NCBI GenBank assembly: GCA_001429555.1
Contig: LMSR01000020.1
Span: 341,417 to 405,416, forward strand
Origin: Nocardioides sp. Soil797
GTDB taxonomy: Bacteria > Actinomycetota > Actinomycetes > Propionibacteriales > Nocardioidaceae
DNA: 64,000 nt
Reading direction: 5' to 3'
Every line of letters begins with the position of its first letter. The first letter of the stretch is position 1. Below, piece after piece: positions 43,372 through 51,899 of the stretch. The notes below the pieces were generated by a model. The model saw nothing but the letters and a program-made list of their open reading frames with translations. It was not told where the DNA came from and did not search any database. The translations under genes and the position numbers were made by a program.

Positions 43372-44439
43372 TCAGAGGTAGGACTGGGTGCGCTGCAGGC
43401 AGGTGACCGCCTCGGCGACGATCCGGTCGATCAACGCCTCGCAGGTCGGCAGGTCGTCGAGCACCCCCACCACCTGGCCGGAGGCGAGGACTCCGGCGCC
43501 GGTGTCGCCCTCGACCAGTCCTGCCTTCAACATCATCGGGGTGTTGGCGGCCAGCGTCATCTGGGCCAGGCTGCGGCCCTGGTTCTTCTTCATCTCGCGT
43601 CCGTCGCGCGCCAGGTCGAGCCAACTCATCCCCGACATCCTCTTGAACTCGAGGGTGCGCCTGAGAGTGGGCGTGAGTCGCTTGAGCCGGCTCGACTCCT
43701 CGATCTCCTCGACCAGCTGGGTGCGCAGCATCCGGTGCGGCATGCCGTCGACCTTGTCGGTGACCACGGTGCCGTTGACGTCGTGGGAGAGGTAGAGCTC
43801 CTTGACCGAGTCCGGTACCGCACTGTCTCGGGTGAGCAGGAACCTGGTGCCCATGCCGATGCCGGCTGCGCCGTACGACAGCGCTGCGGCCAGGCCACGC
43901 CCGTCGAAGAACCCTCCGGCCGCGATCACCGGGATGTCGACCGCGTCCAGGACCGTGGGCAGCAGCAGAGTGGTGGGCACGGAGCCGGTGTGGCCGCCCC
44001 CCTCGCCGCCCTGGATCATCACTGCGTCGGCTCCCCAGCCGGCCACCTTCTTCGCGTGCTTGGGCAGCCCGACGCTGGGAATCACGACGATGTCGTGTTC
44101 CTTGAGGCGAGCGATCAGCTCCGGCTTGGGGGCCAGCGCGAAGGAGGCCACCTTGACGCCGTACTCGATGAGCAGGTCACAGCGGGACGGCGCATCGGCG
44201 GCGTCCGCGCGCAGGTTCACCCCGAAGGGCTGATCGGTGCGCGACTTCACCTCCACGATGGCCTTCTCGAGCTCCTCGAAGGTCATCGTCGCGCTGGCCA
44301 GGATGCCGAGTCCGCCGGCGTTGGCGGTGCCGACGACCAGGCGCGGCCCGGCGACCCACCCCATGCCGGTCTGCACGACCGGATGGCGTACGCCGACGAG
44401 GTCGGTCAGGGGTGTGTGCAGCACCTGCTCGGTGCTCAC
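43372..44439 (-). CDS. ipdC: Flavin oxidoreductase IpdC-like (nitronate monooxygenase fold)
   Basis: 355 residues from the GTG at 44439, the same length as mycobacterial IpdC. TIM barrel with FMN-binding features: GVRHPVVQTGMGWVAGPRLV, NAGGLGILASATMTFEEL, GADAVMIQGGEGGGHTG and PVIAAGGFFDGRGLAAALSYGAAGIGMGTRFLLT. It belongs to the nitronate monooxygenase/enoyl reductase superfamily; IpdC is needed for HIP catabolism. The start overlaps the ipdB stop. Confidence 0.88.
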   Translation of the reverse strand: MSTEQVLHTPLTDLVGVRHPVVQTGMGWVAGPRLVVGTANAGGLGILASATMTFEELEKAIVEVKSRTDQPFGVNLRADAADAPSRCDLLIEYGVKVASFALAPKPELIARLKEHDIVVIPSVGLPKHAKKVAGWGADAVMIQGGEGGGHTGSVPTTLLLPTVLDAVDIPVIAAGGFFDGRGLAAALSYGAAGIGMGTRFLLTRDSAVPDSVKELYLSHDVNGTVVTDKVDGMPHRMLRTQLVEEIEESSRLKRLTPTLRRTLEFKRMSGMSWLDLARDGREMKKNQGRSLAQMTLAANTPMMLKAGLVEGDTGAGVLASGQVVGVLDDLPTCEALIDRIVAEAVTCLQRTQSYL

Positions 44440-45206
44440 TTCGCTGCTCCCACGGGCGGGACCTCGCGGTCGCGGATGTTCTTCGGGTCCAGCACGTTGC
44501 GGATGATCATCAGCTCGGCCTCGGTGGGCTCCCGGGTGATCGGGACGTCTCCGCGGATGTGCAGGTCGAAGCCGGTGGCATCGACGACCTCGTCGACACT
44601 GACGCCGGGATGCACGGAGAGAAGGCGCACGGTGTCGTCGTCGCCCTTCACGTCGAAGACACCCAGGTTCGAGACGATGCGGTGGATGTCGTTGAACTTG
44701 GCCGCGGCCGGGCCGGCTTGCTTGGCCGCCCTGGGCCCGACACCGGAGACGATGTCGACCTTCTCGACGAACACGCGGGTCGAGTGCTTGGGCACCCAGT
44801 AGGAGGTGCGGTTGTTGACCGTGTTGCCGGGGGCGCCCCGCGATCCGAGGAGCTGTCGCTGGGGCTGGTCGAAGGGACCGATCGCGGAGATGTTCTGGTT
44901 TCCGTGCTTGTCGACCTGGGTGGCGCCCATCATCACGTGGCGCCTGCCGTAGGCCACCACGTCGAAGACCTTGCGGAAGGGGATCCATCCCTCGACCACG
45001 TCAGCCTTGGCGAAGATCGGGGGGACCCCGCCGAGATACAGGGACTCCCCGTCGCTGAGGACGAGATCCGGGTTGGAGGTGAGCTTGGCCAGGCGGACGC
45101 CAAGCATCGGCAGGGTGCCCATGGGGGAGCCGAAGATCTCGCCGTCGTCAGCGAAGGCGTCGGCGATGGCGGCGGCGCAGACCTCTGCGCGGGTCACGTC
45201 AGTCAT
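44436..45206 (-). CDS. ipdB: COCHEA-CoA hydrolase subunit IpdB
   Basis: 256 residues from the ATG at 45206. Class I CoA-transferase beta-subunit fold: GEIFGSPMGTLPMLGVRLAKLTSNPDLVLSDG, VMMGATQVDKHGNQNISAIG and GVSVDEVVDATGFDLH. With IpdA it forms a heteromer that hydrolytically opens the last steroid ring rather than transferring CoA. 11 bp separates it from ipdA. Confidence 0.92.
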   Translation of the reverse strand: MTDVTRAEVCAAAIADAFADDGEIFGSPMGTLPMLGVRLAKLTSNPDLVLSDGESLYLGGVPPIFAKADVVEGWIPFRKVFDVVAYGRRHVMMGATQVDKHGNQNISAIGPFDQPQRQLLGSRGAPGNTVNNRTSYWVPKHSTRVFVEKVDIVSGVGPRAAKQAGPAAAKFNDIHRIVSNLGVFDVKGDDDTVRLLSVHPGVSVDEVVDATGFDLHIRGDVPITREPTEAELMIIRNVLDPKNIRDREVPPVGAAK

Positions 45207-45217
45207 GTCGTCTCTCC

Positions 45218-46111
45218 TCAGGCTTCCTGCTCGGCGTGGAAGGCCTTCACGGCCTCCTGGTAGGCGCTCTCGTCGCCGGCGAGGAACCGTTGCTTGAACG
45301 CGGCCCACGCGTCGGGGTCCTTCGCGGAGGCGGCGTAGTGCTTCTGGAACTTCTCGTCCCGCTCGTAGTCGGGCACGCAGTTGGTGAAGTGGGCTCCGTT
45401 CGGAGTCTCCACGACGCCGCTGACCATCATCCGGTTGAGCAGCAGGCGCTGGACCGGGGTGTCGACCGTGAGGCCGGCGGTGTCGACGATCTGCTCGCAG
45501 GACACAAAGGTCTTCTCGGCTGCCATCGCGAACAGGTCGTCGAAGTAGGGGTCGGGGCCGAGGTAGCTGGCGTTGCCGTGCTCGTCGGCCCGATTGAGGT
45601 GCACCAGGGCGACGTCGAGCCTCAGTGCCGGTACGGCGACGAGCTCCTCGTGGTGCCCGTTCTCGTCCGTGTAGGGGCTGGCCACCAGCGCCAGGTCGGG
45701 GTTGTTGACCAGAACGTCGGAGCCGAGACCGGCCCGCATCGGGAGGAACGGAAGTCGTTGCGAGGCCGCGACGAGTCCGGTCTGGAACATGCCTTCGTCC
45801 CACTCGCAGATCTCCGGGATGCTCCGACTCTGCCGAGCGGCCTGGAAGTGCGGTTCGAGCGGGACGGTGTCCATGGTGACGAAGGCATAGACCAGCTTCT
45901 TGATCTTGCCCGCCTCGGCCAGCAGGCCGACGTCGGCACCGCCCCACGACACGATGGTGAGGTCCTTGAGGTCGGAGCGCAGGATCGCTCGCACCAGCGC
46001 CATCGGCTTGCGACGCGGCCCCCAGCCGCCGATGCCGATGGTCATCCCGTCCTCGAGGGTGGCGACGATCTCGTCGATGGTCATCCGCTTGTCGCGGGGC
46101 TTGCTGCTCAC
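45218..46111 (-). CDS. ipdA: COCHEA-CoA hydrolase subunit IpdA
   Basis: 297 residues. CoA-transferase alpha-subunit fold: DEIVATLEDGMTIGIGGWGPRRKPMALVRAIL, then SIPEICEWDEGMFQTGL (about 97-113), where the conserved glutamates of the active-site segment are retained, and LVHLNRADEHGNASYLGPDPYFDDLFAMAAEK. Partner of IpdB in opening ring C of the C/D-ring thioester. The ATG overlaps the echA20 stop. Confidence 0.92.
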   Translation of the reverse strand: MSSKPRDKRMTIDEIVATLEDGMTIGIGGWGPRRKPMALVRAILRSDLKDLTIVSWGGADVGLLAEAGKIKKLVYAFVTMDTVPLEPHFQAARQSRSIPEICEWDEGMFQTGLVAASQRLPFLPMRAGLGSDVLVNNPDLALVASPYTDENGHHEELVAVPALRLDVALVHLNRADEHGNASYLGPDPYFDDLFAMAAEKTFVSCEQIVDTAGLTVDTPVQRLLLNRMMVSGVVETPNGAHFTNCVPDYERDEKFQKHYAASAKDPDAWAAFKQRFLAGDESAYQEAVKAFHAEQEA

Positions 46112-46866
46112 TTGTTTCCTGCCTTGTCCGTTCCGGCGAATTCATCGCGGAGCTCGTCGGAGACACCCATGAGGTTGAGCTCGAAGGTGAATCCCTGTTC
46201 GAAGCGGTAGCTCTTGTTGACATCGACGGGGTCGATCCCGTTGATGGCCTCCTTCGCGGCCCGGATCACCCGGTTGTCCTTGCCTGCGATCACCCGGGCA
46301 ACCTCGAGTGCGGCTTCGTCGAGCTCGTCACGGGGGACGGCCCGGTGCACCGAGCCGAACTGCACGAGGCTCGTGGCGGGGATCCTGCCCGCGGTGAAGT
46401 AGAGGGTGCGCAGCATGTGCTGGGGCACCAGCCTGGCCATGTGCGTGGCCGCGCCGAGGGCGCCCTGGTTGACCTCCGGCACGGAGAAGTAGGCGTCGTC
46501 GGAAGCCACGACGACATCGGCGTTGCCGACGAGTCCGACACCGCCTCCGATGCAGTGGCCGTTGACGGCGGCGATCACCGGGACGGCGCACTCGTAGACG
46601 GCCTTGAAGGCGGCGTAGCAGCCGGCGTTGGCACCCAGCAGGGCCTGGAAGCCGCTGGAGTCCTGCATCTCCTTGATGTCGACACCTGCGTTGAAGCCTC
46701 GACCTGCCGCTCGGAGCACGACGACGTGGGTCTCCGGGTCCCGGCCGGCCTCGTCCAGCGCCGTGGCCACGGCGTACCAGTCGGAGACGGGGAGCGCGTT
46801 GACCTTGCCGTGCTCCATGGTGACGACACGGATGTGGTCCTCACGGATCTCGGAGGTGACTGCCAT
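46108..46866 (-). CDS. echA20: Enoyl-CoA hydratase-fold ring-D hydrolase EchA20
   Basis: 252 residues, crotonase fold: RGFNAGVDIKEMQDSSGFQALLGANAGCYAAFKAVYECA, then AAVNGHCIGGGVGLVGNADVVVASDDAYFSVPEVNQGALGAATHMARLVP. EchA20 hydrolytically opens ring D of the HIP-derived CoA thioester, just before IpdAB acts. First gene of the leftward echA20-ipdA-ipdB-ipdC operon; order identical to Rv3550-Rv3553. Confidence 0.9.
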   Translation of the reverse strand: MAVTSEIREDHIRVVTMEHGKVNALPVSDWYAVATALDEAGRDPETHVVVLRAAGRGFNAGVDIKEMQDSSGFQALLGANAGCYAAFKAVYECAVPVIAAVNGHCIGGGVGLVGNADVVVASDDAYFSVPEVNQGALGAATHMARLVPQHMLRTLYFTAGRIPATSLVQFGSVHRAVPRDELDEAALEVARVIAGKDNRVIRAAKEAINGIDPVDVNKSYRFEQGFTFELNLMGVSDELRDEFAGTDKAGNK

Positions 46867-46906
46867 GGCTCAGGACCTTTCGGAGGGGACCGGATCTGCA
46901 CAACCA

Positions 46907-46939
46907 AACATTTGCTTGGTACCCTAGCACTTGCTTGGT
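46907..46939. promoter_or_regulatory. Tandem weak KstR2-like boxes between echA20 and the SDR gene
   Basis: AACATTTGCTTGGT (46907-46920) and AGCACTTGCTTGGT (46926-46939) each retain the CTTGnT half of the KstR2 consensus with two changes in the other half, 19 bp apart. The wider first site (CCAAACATTTGCTTGG) is an imperfect palindrome like the box at 39466. They lie in the 94-bp divergent region. Confidence 0.75.
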
Positions 46940-46960
46940 TCACTGCGAGGAAGGACTGCC

Positions 46961-47728
46961 ATGACAGTGCAGATCGACATGACCGGACGGGTGGCCCTGG
47001 TCACCGGCGGTTCGAAGGGCATCGGTGCGGCCGTGGCCCGCACCCTTGTCGAGGCCGGCGCCACGGTGGTCACCTGCTCGAGGTCGGCCGTCCCGGCGGC
47101 GCCCGGCACCAGCCACGTGGTGTGCGACGTACGAGACCCCGATGCGGTGCAGGCGATGGTCGAGTCCGTCGCCGCCGACCACGGCTCGCTCGACGTCGTG
47201 GTCAACAATGCCGGGGGCGCGCCGTACGCGCTGCTCGCCGACGGCTCGCCGCGGTTCCACAGCAAGCTGATGGACCTCAACTTCACCTCGGTGCTGTCGG
47301 TCGCCAATGCCGCGAACCGGGTGATGCAGGCCCAGGCAACCGGCGGGTCGATCGTGAACATCTCCTCGATCTCGGCGCTGCGTCCCTCCCCGGGCACCGC
47401 GGTCTACGGCGCTGCCAAGGCTGCGGTCGACCAGCTCACGGTGAGCGCGGGCATGGAGTGGGCACCCAAGGTGCGCGTCAACGCCATCAACGTGGGCCTG
47501 TGCCGCACCAGTGACACCGCCGATCACTACGGCGGCGACGACACGGTGGCCGCCATCGAGCAGACCATCCCACTGGGCAGGATGGCTCGGCCGGAGGAGG
47601 TCGGCAACGTCGTGCTGTTCCTCGCCTCCGACCTCGCCTCCTATGTCACCGGTGCGTCGATCCAGTGCCACGGTGGGGGAGAACCACCGCTGTTCCAGCA
47701 CGTCCTCGACCAGCACGCCCCGACGTGA
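46961..47728 (+). CDS. Short-chain dehydrogenase (Rv3549c-like)
   Basis: 255 residues from the ATG at 46961 (GAGGAAGGA upstream). SDR motifs: VALVTGGSKGIGAAVARTL, VVVNNAGG, SSISALRPSPGTAVYGAAKAAV (Ser-Tyr-Lys). The position beside echA20 and the KstR2-like boxes match Rv3549c, a KstR2 regulon member of unproven step; a beta-hydroxyacyl or ring-hydroxyl dehydrogenase is likely. Confidence 0.88.
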   Translation: MTVQIDMTGRVALVTGGSKGIGAAVARTLVEAGATVVTCSRSAVPAAPGTSHVVCDVRDPDAVQAMVESVAADHGSLDVVVNNAGGAPYALLADGSPRFHSKLMDLNFTSVLSVANAANRVMQAQATGGSIVNISSISALRPSPGTAVYGAAKAAVDQLTVSAGMEWAPKVRVNAINVGLCRTSDTADHYGGDDTVAAIEQTIPLGRMARPEEVGNVVLFLASDLASYVTGASIQCHGGGEPPLFQHVLDQHAPT

Positions 47729-47815
47729 ACACCTCCCAGGGCAGCACGTACGCCGCAGCCGGCCCGAGCCGATGACCTGTCGAACCACCCCACAAGACAA
47801 GGGAGCACCCCCACA

Positions 47816-48694
47816 ATGAGCAAGATCCTGGATGGCCGGATCGCCATCGTGACCGGAGCCGGTCGTGGCATCGGCCGAGCACACGCCCTCGAGCTGGCCC
47901 GGCAGGGCGCCAAGGTCGTGGTCAACGACTTCGGCGTCTCCAACAACGGGGAGAAGGAGGAGTCGCCCGCCCACCAGGTGGTCGCCGAGATCGAGGCGCT
48001 GGGTGGCGAGGCTGTCGTCAACGGCGCCGACGTGGCCGACTTCGAACAGGCCGAGGCCATGGTCCAGCAGGCGATCGACTCGTTCGGTGGCCTCGACATC
48101 CTCGTCAACAACGCCGGCTTCGTGCGTGATCGGATGCTGGTCAACGCGACGGAGGACGAGTGGGACGCCGTGTTGCGGGTCCACCTCAAGGGACACTTCG
48201 CGCCCCTGCGCCATGCCGCGGCCTACTGGCGCCTGGAGTCCAAGGCCGGCCGCCAGCGCAGCGGACGAGTCATCAACACCACGTCAGGCGCTGGCCTGCA
48301 GGGTTCGATCGGCCAGGTGGCGTATTCCGCGGCCAAGGGAGGCATCGCGACGATGACGCTGGTGGCCGCAGCCGAGCTCGGCCGGGTCGGTGTGTGTGTC
48401 AACGCGATCGCGCCGGTGGCCAGGACTCGGATGACCGAGGGCGCCTTCGACACCTCGGAGATGGCGTTGCCCGAGGACAACAGCCCGATGGTGGCCTGGC
48501 TCGCGTCGGAGGCGGCCGGGCACGTGACCGGGCGGGTGTTCGAGGTCGACGGCGGACTGCTCACCCTCGAGGACGGATGGCGACACGGTGCCTCGCGCGA
48601 CGCCGGTCGGCGCTGGCAGGCCGAAGAGCTCGGCTCGGTCGTGGACGAGCTGATCGCCGGGGGAGCCACGCCGGAGAAGGTGTACGGCGCCTGA
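47816..48694 (+). CDS. Short-chain dehydrogenase (Rv3548c-like)
   Basis: 292 residues, of the longer SDR type resembling the dehydrogenase domain of multifunctional enzyme 2: IAIVTGAGRGIGRAHALELARQGAKVVVNDFG, LVNNAGFVRDRMLVN, then INTTSGAGLQGSIGQVAYSAAKGG with the catalytic Tyr-Lys. Such enzymes often oxidise 3-hydroxyacyl-CoA. AGGGAG before the ATG. 87 bp after the previous SDR, same strand; the intervening bases show no terminator. Confidence 0.88.
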   Translation: MSKILDGRIAIVTGAGRGIGRAHALELARQGAKVVVNDFGVSNNGEKEESPAHQVVAEIEALGGEAVVNGADVADFEQAEAMVQQAIDSFGGLDILVNNAGFVRDRMLVNATEDEWDAVLRVHLKGHFAPLRHAAAYWRLESKAGRQRSGRVINTTSGAGLQGSIGQVAYSAAKGGIATMTLVAAAELGRVGVCVNAIAPVARTRMTEGAFDTSEMALPEDNSPMVAWLASEAAGHVTGRVFEVDGGLLTLEDGWRHGASRDAGRRWQAEELGSVVDELIAGGATPEKVYGA

Positions 48695-48703
48695 TCCGCA
48701 TGA

Positions 48704-48742
48704 CGAACGCCCGGCGATCCACGAGGATCGGCCGGGCGTTCG
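48704..48742. terminator. Hairpin terminator between SDR and TM2 genes
   Basis: CGAACGCCCGGC-GATCC and GGATC-GGCCGGGCGTTCG pair over 17 bp with one bulged base around an ACGA loop. The genes on both sides converge on it, so it can serve both strands. Confidence 0.85.
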
Positions 48743-48781
48743 TCCTGCGATTGTTGCCTCTCCAGCTGCGTCAGGGGGCGC

Positions 48782-49228
48782 TCAGGTCCGCAACAGGCGG
48801 CCGTTGGAGTCCCGGGAGTCAGTGACCAACAGCATGATGCCGTCGATCAGCGACCAGATGCCGCAGCCTCCGAGGGTGCACAGCTGCAGGATCGCCATGC
48901 CGGTGTGGCCGGTGTAGAACCGACCCACGCCGAAGGCGCCGACCAGCAGCTGCAGGACACCCGCGATGATCTTGCTCTTGTCGCCGTAGGGCTCCCCGGT
49001 CATGGGGTGCCGGCCGAAGGGTGCGGCCGGGTCGGGGGCGCCGAATCCCATGGGGGCGCCGTACCCGGGTTGCGGTTGGCCCCACCCGGGCTGCTGCGGC
49101 TGGTGGCCGTACGCTCCGCCCGGCGGTGGGGGTGGCTGCTGGCCGTAGGCTCCGCCCGGCGGTGGGGGTGGGGGCTGCTGGCTGTCGTCGGGCCGGTTGT
49201 CTTCCGGCCGGTTCTCGAAGTCGCTCAC
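48782..49228 (-). CDS. TM2 domain membrane protein with Pro/Gly/Gln-rich N-terminus
   Basis: 148 residues from the GTG at 49228. The first 75 residues are low complexity, with repeated PPPPPGGAYGQ-like units encoded by a direct repeat near 49107-49180. The rest is a TM2 domain: KSKIIAGVLQLLVGAFGVGRFYTGHTGMAILQLCTLGGCGIWSLIDGIMLL, two membrane helices joined by a short DGxxLL-type turn. Function unknown. It is unrelated to sterol catabolism and sits between two steroid blocks. Confidence 0.85.
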   Translation of the reverse strand: MSDFENRPEDNRPDDSQQPPPPPPGGAYGQQPPPPPGGAYGHQPQQPGWGQPQPGYGAPMGFGAPDPAAPFGRHPMTGEPYGDKSKIIAGVLQLLVGAFGVGRFYTGHTGMAILQLCTLGGCGIWSLIDGIMLLVTDSRDSNGRLLRT

Positions 49229-49273
49229 GTGGCGATCCTGCCACGCTCGTCCGACGATCAAACGTCGAGTTGC

Positions 49274-50494
49274 TCAGCGTCGCAGAAGAGCCTTCGCGAC
49301 GTGGGTCACCTGCACCTCGTTCGAGCCGGCGTAGATCATCAGGGACTTGGCGTCGCGTGCCAACTGCTCGACGCGGTACTCGGCCATGTAGCCGTTCCCG
49401 CCGAACAGCTGGACCGCCTCCATCGCCACCTCACACGCCGCCCGTGAGGAGTAGAGCTTGATCGCCGACGCCTCACCCATGTCCATCACGACACCTGCCC
49501 GTCGGGCGGCCAGGCCCTTGAAGACCATGTTCGTCACGTTGACCCGCGCGATCTCCATCTCGGCCAGCTTGAGCTGGATCAGCTGGAACCCACTGATCGG
49601 CTCGCCCCACAGCTCGCGCTGCTTGGCGTAGTCGACCGACAGGTGCTGGCACTCCTCGATGATGCCGAGTGCGAACGTGGCGATCCCGACGCGTTCCGCG
49701 ACGAAGTTGGCACGCGCCGAGGCCCGACCGTCCGAGCCGGGCTGTGCGGCGAGCAGACGGTCGCGACCGAGACAGACGTTGTCGAAGAACAGCTCGCCCG
49801 TCGGGGAGGAGGCCATCCCCATCTTCCGGAACGGCTTGGACTGGGTGAGGCCCTCCATGCCGCTGTCGAGGACGAAGGTCAGGACGGGTTGCTCGCGACG
49901 GTCGACGCCGTCACCCGTGTCGAGCTTGGCGTAGACCACGATCGTGTCGGCGTACGGCCCGTTGGTGATGAAGGTCTTGTGCCCACTGAGCACGAAGCCG
50001 TCACCATCGGGTCGAACGGTCGAGCGCATCCCACCGAAGGCGTCCGAGCCGGACTCGGGCTCGGTGATCGCCCACGCGCCGACCTTGTCGAAGGTGACCA
50101 GGTCGCGGGCCCACCGTTCGCGTTGCTCGACGGAGCCGATCGCGTTGATGGTGCCGGCGGCGAGCCCTGCGGATACACCGATGGCAGTGGGAATGCCCAT
50201 GCCGACCTTGACCAGCTCGATGTTGGCAATGGCGGTCGTGGCCAGGTCGAGCCCCTCCGGCTCGGGCTCGTCGAACGGCTTGGCCTCGGCACGCGCCCGG
50301 TCGCGCCGGATCTCGTGGTCGAACTTCTCGGCAGCCGCGTCAGCGAGGCCGAACGTCGCGAAGTAGTGGCGGACCAGGTCGTAGGGCGGCAGCCCTTCGA
50401 ACTCGAGCTCGTCCTGATGGGGGCGAAGCTCCTTGTCGACGAACTGGCGTACGGCGTCGCGCACGGCAAGGTCGTCCGCGCTCCACTCGAACAT
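49274..50494 (-). CDS. Acyl-CoA dehydrogenase, co-transcribed with fadA5
   Basis: 406 residues from the ATG at 50494. FAD/substrate motifs: WAITEPESGSDAFGGMRSTV, LSGHKTFITNGPYADTIVVYAK, SVDYAKQRELWGEPISGFQLIQLKLAEMEI and the C-terminal catalytic-base region MIYAGSNEVQVTHVAKALL. Being the full-length tetrameric type, it is unlike the short FadE subunits of the C/D-ring block. The ATG overlaps the fadA5 stop, so it is expected under KstR; the substrate is probably a side-chain acyl-CoA. Confidence 0.87.
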   Translation of the reverse strand: MFEWSADDLAVRDAVRQFVDKELRPHQDELEFEGLPPYDLVRHYFATFGLADAAAEKFDHEIRRDRARAEAKPFDEPEPEGLDLATTAIANIELVKVGMGIPTAIGVSAGLAAGTINAIGSVEQRERWARDLVTFDKVGAWAITEPESGSDAFGGMRSTVRPDGDGFVLSGHKTFITNGPYADTIVVYAKLDTGDGVDRREQPVLTFVLDSGMEGLTQSKPFRKMGMASSPTGELFFDNVCLGRDRLLAAQPGSDGRASARANFVAERVGIATFALGIIEECQHLSVDYAKQRELWGEPISGFQLIQLKLAEMEIARVNVTNMVFKGLAARRAGVVMDMGEASAIKLYSSRAACEVAMEAVQLFGGNGYMAEYRVEQLARDAKSLMIYAGSNEVQVTHVAKALLRR

Positions 50495-51657
50495 CAGACC
50501 CGCTCGATGATCGTGGCGGATGCCTGCGCCCCACCGGCACACATCGACACCAGCGCCGTGGAGCCGTCACGACGCTCGAGTTCGTGCAGGGCGGTGGTCA
50601 GCAACCTGGTCCCGGTCGAGCCGACCGGGTGGCCGATGGCGATGGCGCCGCCGTTGACGTTGATCTTGTCTCGCGGGACCTCGTGCACCTTCGCCCACGA
50701 CATCACGACGGCGGCGAACGCCTCGTTGACCTCGCAGATGTCCATGTCGGCGATGCTCATGCCGGAGTCCTTCAGCGCCTTCGCGGTCGCCTGCACCGGT
50801 CCGTCGAGGTGGTAATAGGGGTCGGCGCCGACCAGGCACGACGTGATGATGCGCGCGCGCGGCGTCAGGCCCAGGGAGGTGGCGAGATCCGAGTCCATCA
50901 CCAGCATCGCGGAGGCACCGTCGGAGATCTGCGACGACGTGCCCGCCGTGTGGATGCCGTCCGCGAGCACGGGCCGCAGGTCGGCCAACCCCTCGAGGGT
51001 GGTGGGTCGGAGACCTTGGTCCTCGGTGACCGTGCGGGTCTCCCCGGTGGGCTCGCCGTCGTCATCGAGGACGGGAGCCTCGACGCCGAAGATCTCCCTC
51101 TTGAACCGGCCCTCGTCGACAGCGGCCCTGGCCTTCTCCTGCGACCACAGTCCGAATGCATCGACGTCGGCCCGGGTGAAGCCGCGGTCGTGGGCAATGC
51201 GGTCGGCTCCCAGGAACTGGTCGGGGAGGTCGATGCTCCACGTCTCCGGACGTGGGCTGCCCATGCCCTTCGGCACGTTGGCGCCGAGCGGGATCCGCGA
51301 CATCGACTCGATGCCGCAGGCAACGCCTGCCTTGATGGCCCCGGCAGCGATCATCGAGTTGATCAGGTGCACCGACTGCTGGGCCGACGAGCACTGGGCG
51401 TCGATCACGGTGGAGGCGGTGTGGTTGGGCAGTCCGGCATGCATCCACGCACGGCGCACCATGTTGTTGGACTGCTCGCCGGCCTGCGAGACGCAGCCCC
51501 CGATGACCTGATCCACCAGTTCAGGGTCGACGCCTGCGCGCCGGAGCACCTCCACCTGGGCGGCACCGAGGAGCTCGGCCGGGTGCACGCCGGCAAGCCA
51601 ACCGCGGCGCTTGCCCTGCGCCGTACGCACTGCTTCGACGATGACCGGGTTGCCCAT
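50494..51657 (-). CDS. fadA5: Steroid side-chain thiolase FadA5
   Basis: 387 residues. Catalytic residues C89 (IDAQCSSAQQS), H343 (IGHPVGSTG) and C373 (SMCAGGAQASATII). FadA5 performs thiolysis of 3-ketoacyl-CoA steroid intermediates during side-chain beta-oxidation, releasing acetyl-CoA or propionyl-CoA. Synteny beside cyp125 and a KstR box supports the assignment over a general acetyl-CoA acetyltransferase. Confidence 0.9.
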   Translation of the reverse strand: MGNPVIVEAVRTAQGKRRGWLAGVHPAELLGAAQVEVLRRAGVDPELVDQVIGGCVSQAGEQSNNMVRRAWMHAGLPNHTASTVIDAQCSSAQQSVHLINSMIAAGAIKAGVACGIESMSRIPLGANVPKGMGSPRPETWSIDLPDQFLGADRIAHDRGFTRADVDAFGLWSQEKARAAVDEGRFKREIFGVEAPVLDDDGEPTGETRTVTEDQGLRPTTLEGLADLRPVLADGIHTAGTSSQISDGASAMLVMDSDLATSLGLTPRARIITSCLVGADPYYHLDGPVQATAKALKDSGMSIADMDICEVNEAFAAVVMSWAKVHEVPRDKINVNGGAIAIGHPVGSTGTRLLTTALHELERRDGSTALVSMCAGGAQASATIIERV

Positions 51658-51715
51658 GATGCCTCGCTGTTCGAACGGGTCGGAGCGACGCCGACTGCGC
51701 CACCACTTCAGAAAC

Positions 51716-51729
51716 TAGAACACGTTCTC
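51716..51729. promoter_or_regulatory. KstR box upstream of fadA5
   Basis: TAGAACACGTTCTC matches TnnAACnnGTTnnA except at the last base. It lies 58 bp before the fadA5 start. Confidence 0.85.
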
Positions 51730-51867
51730 ATGATGGGCAAGCCGACGCTCGATGCGTCCCGGTCAGTGGGCCCGGCCGTCTTTCCCAAGGCTGCCGAAGT
51801 CAGGAGAAATCCGGAGAGATTTGGTCACCGGCCTTCCGAACATTCCGAGAGTATGTAACGATCGTCA

Positions 51868-51883
51868 CTAGAACGTGTTCTAG
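51868..51883. promoter_or_regulatory. Perfect KstR palindrome upstream of cyp125
   Basis: CTAGAACGTGTTCTAG is a 16-bp near-perfect palindrome containing a full match to the KstR consensus, 16 bp before the GTG start of the P450 gene. Its position so close to the start suggests it overlaps the transcription start. Confidence 0.92.
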
Positions 51884-51899
51884 GTGCCTGGAGGAAGCA

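Noticed and set aside
43372..44988. IpdC starting at 44988
   Set aside because: The added N-terminal part is antisense-like shadow of ipdB in another frame; GTG at 44439 gives the family length.
49107..49180. Direct DNA repeats in the TM2 gene as a mobile repeat
   Set aside because: They encode the in-frame PPPPPGGAYGQ units and are explained by the low-complexity protein segment.
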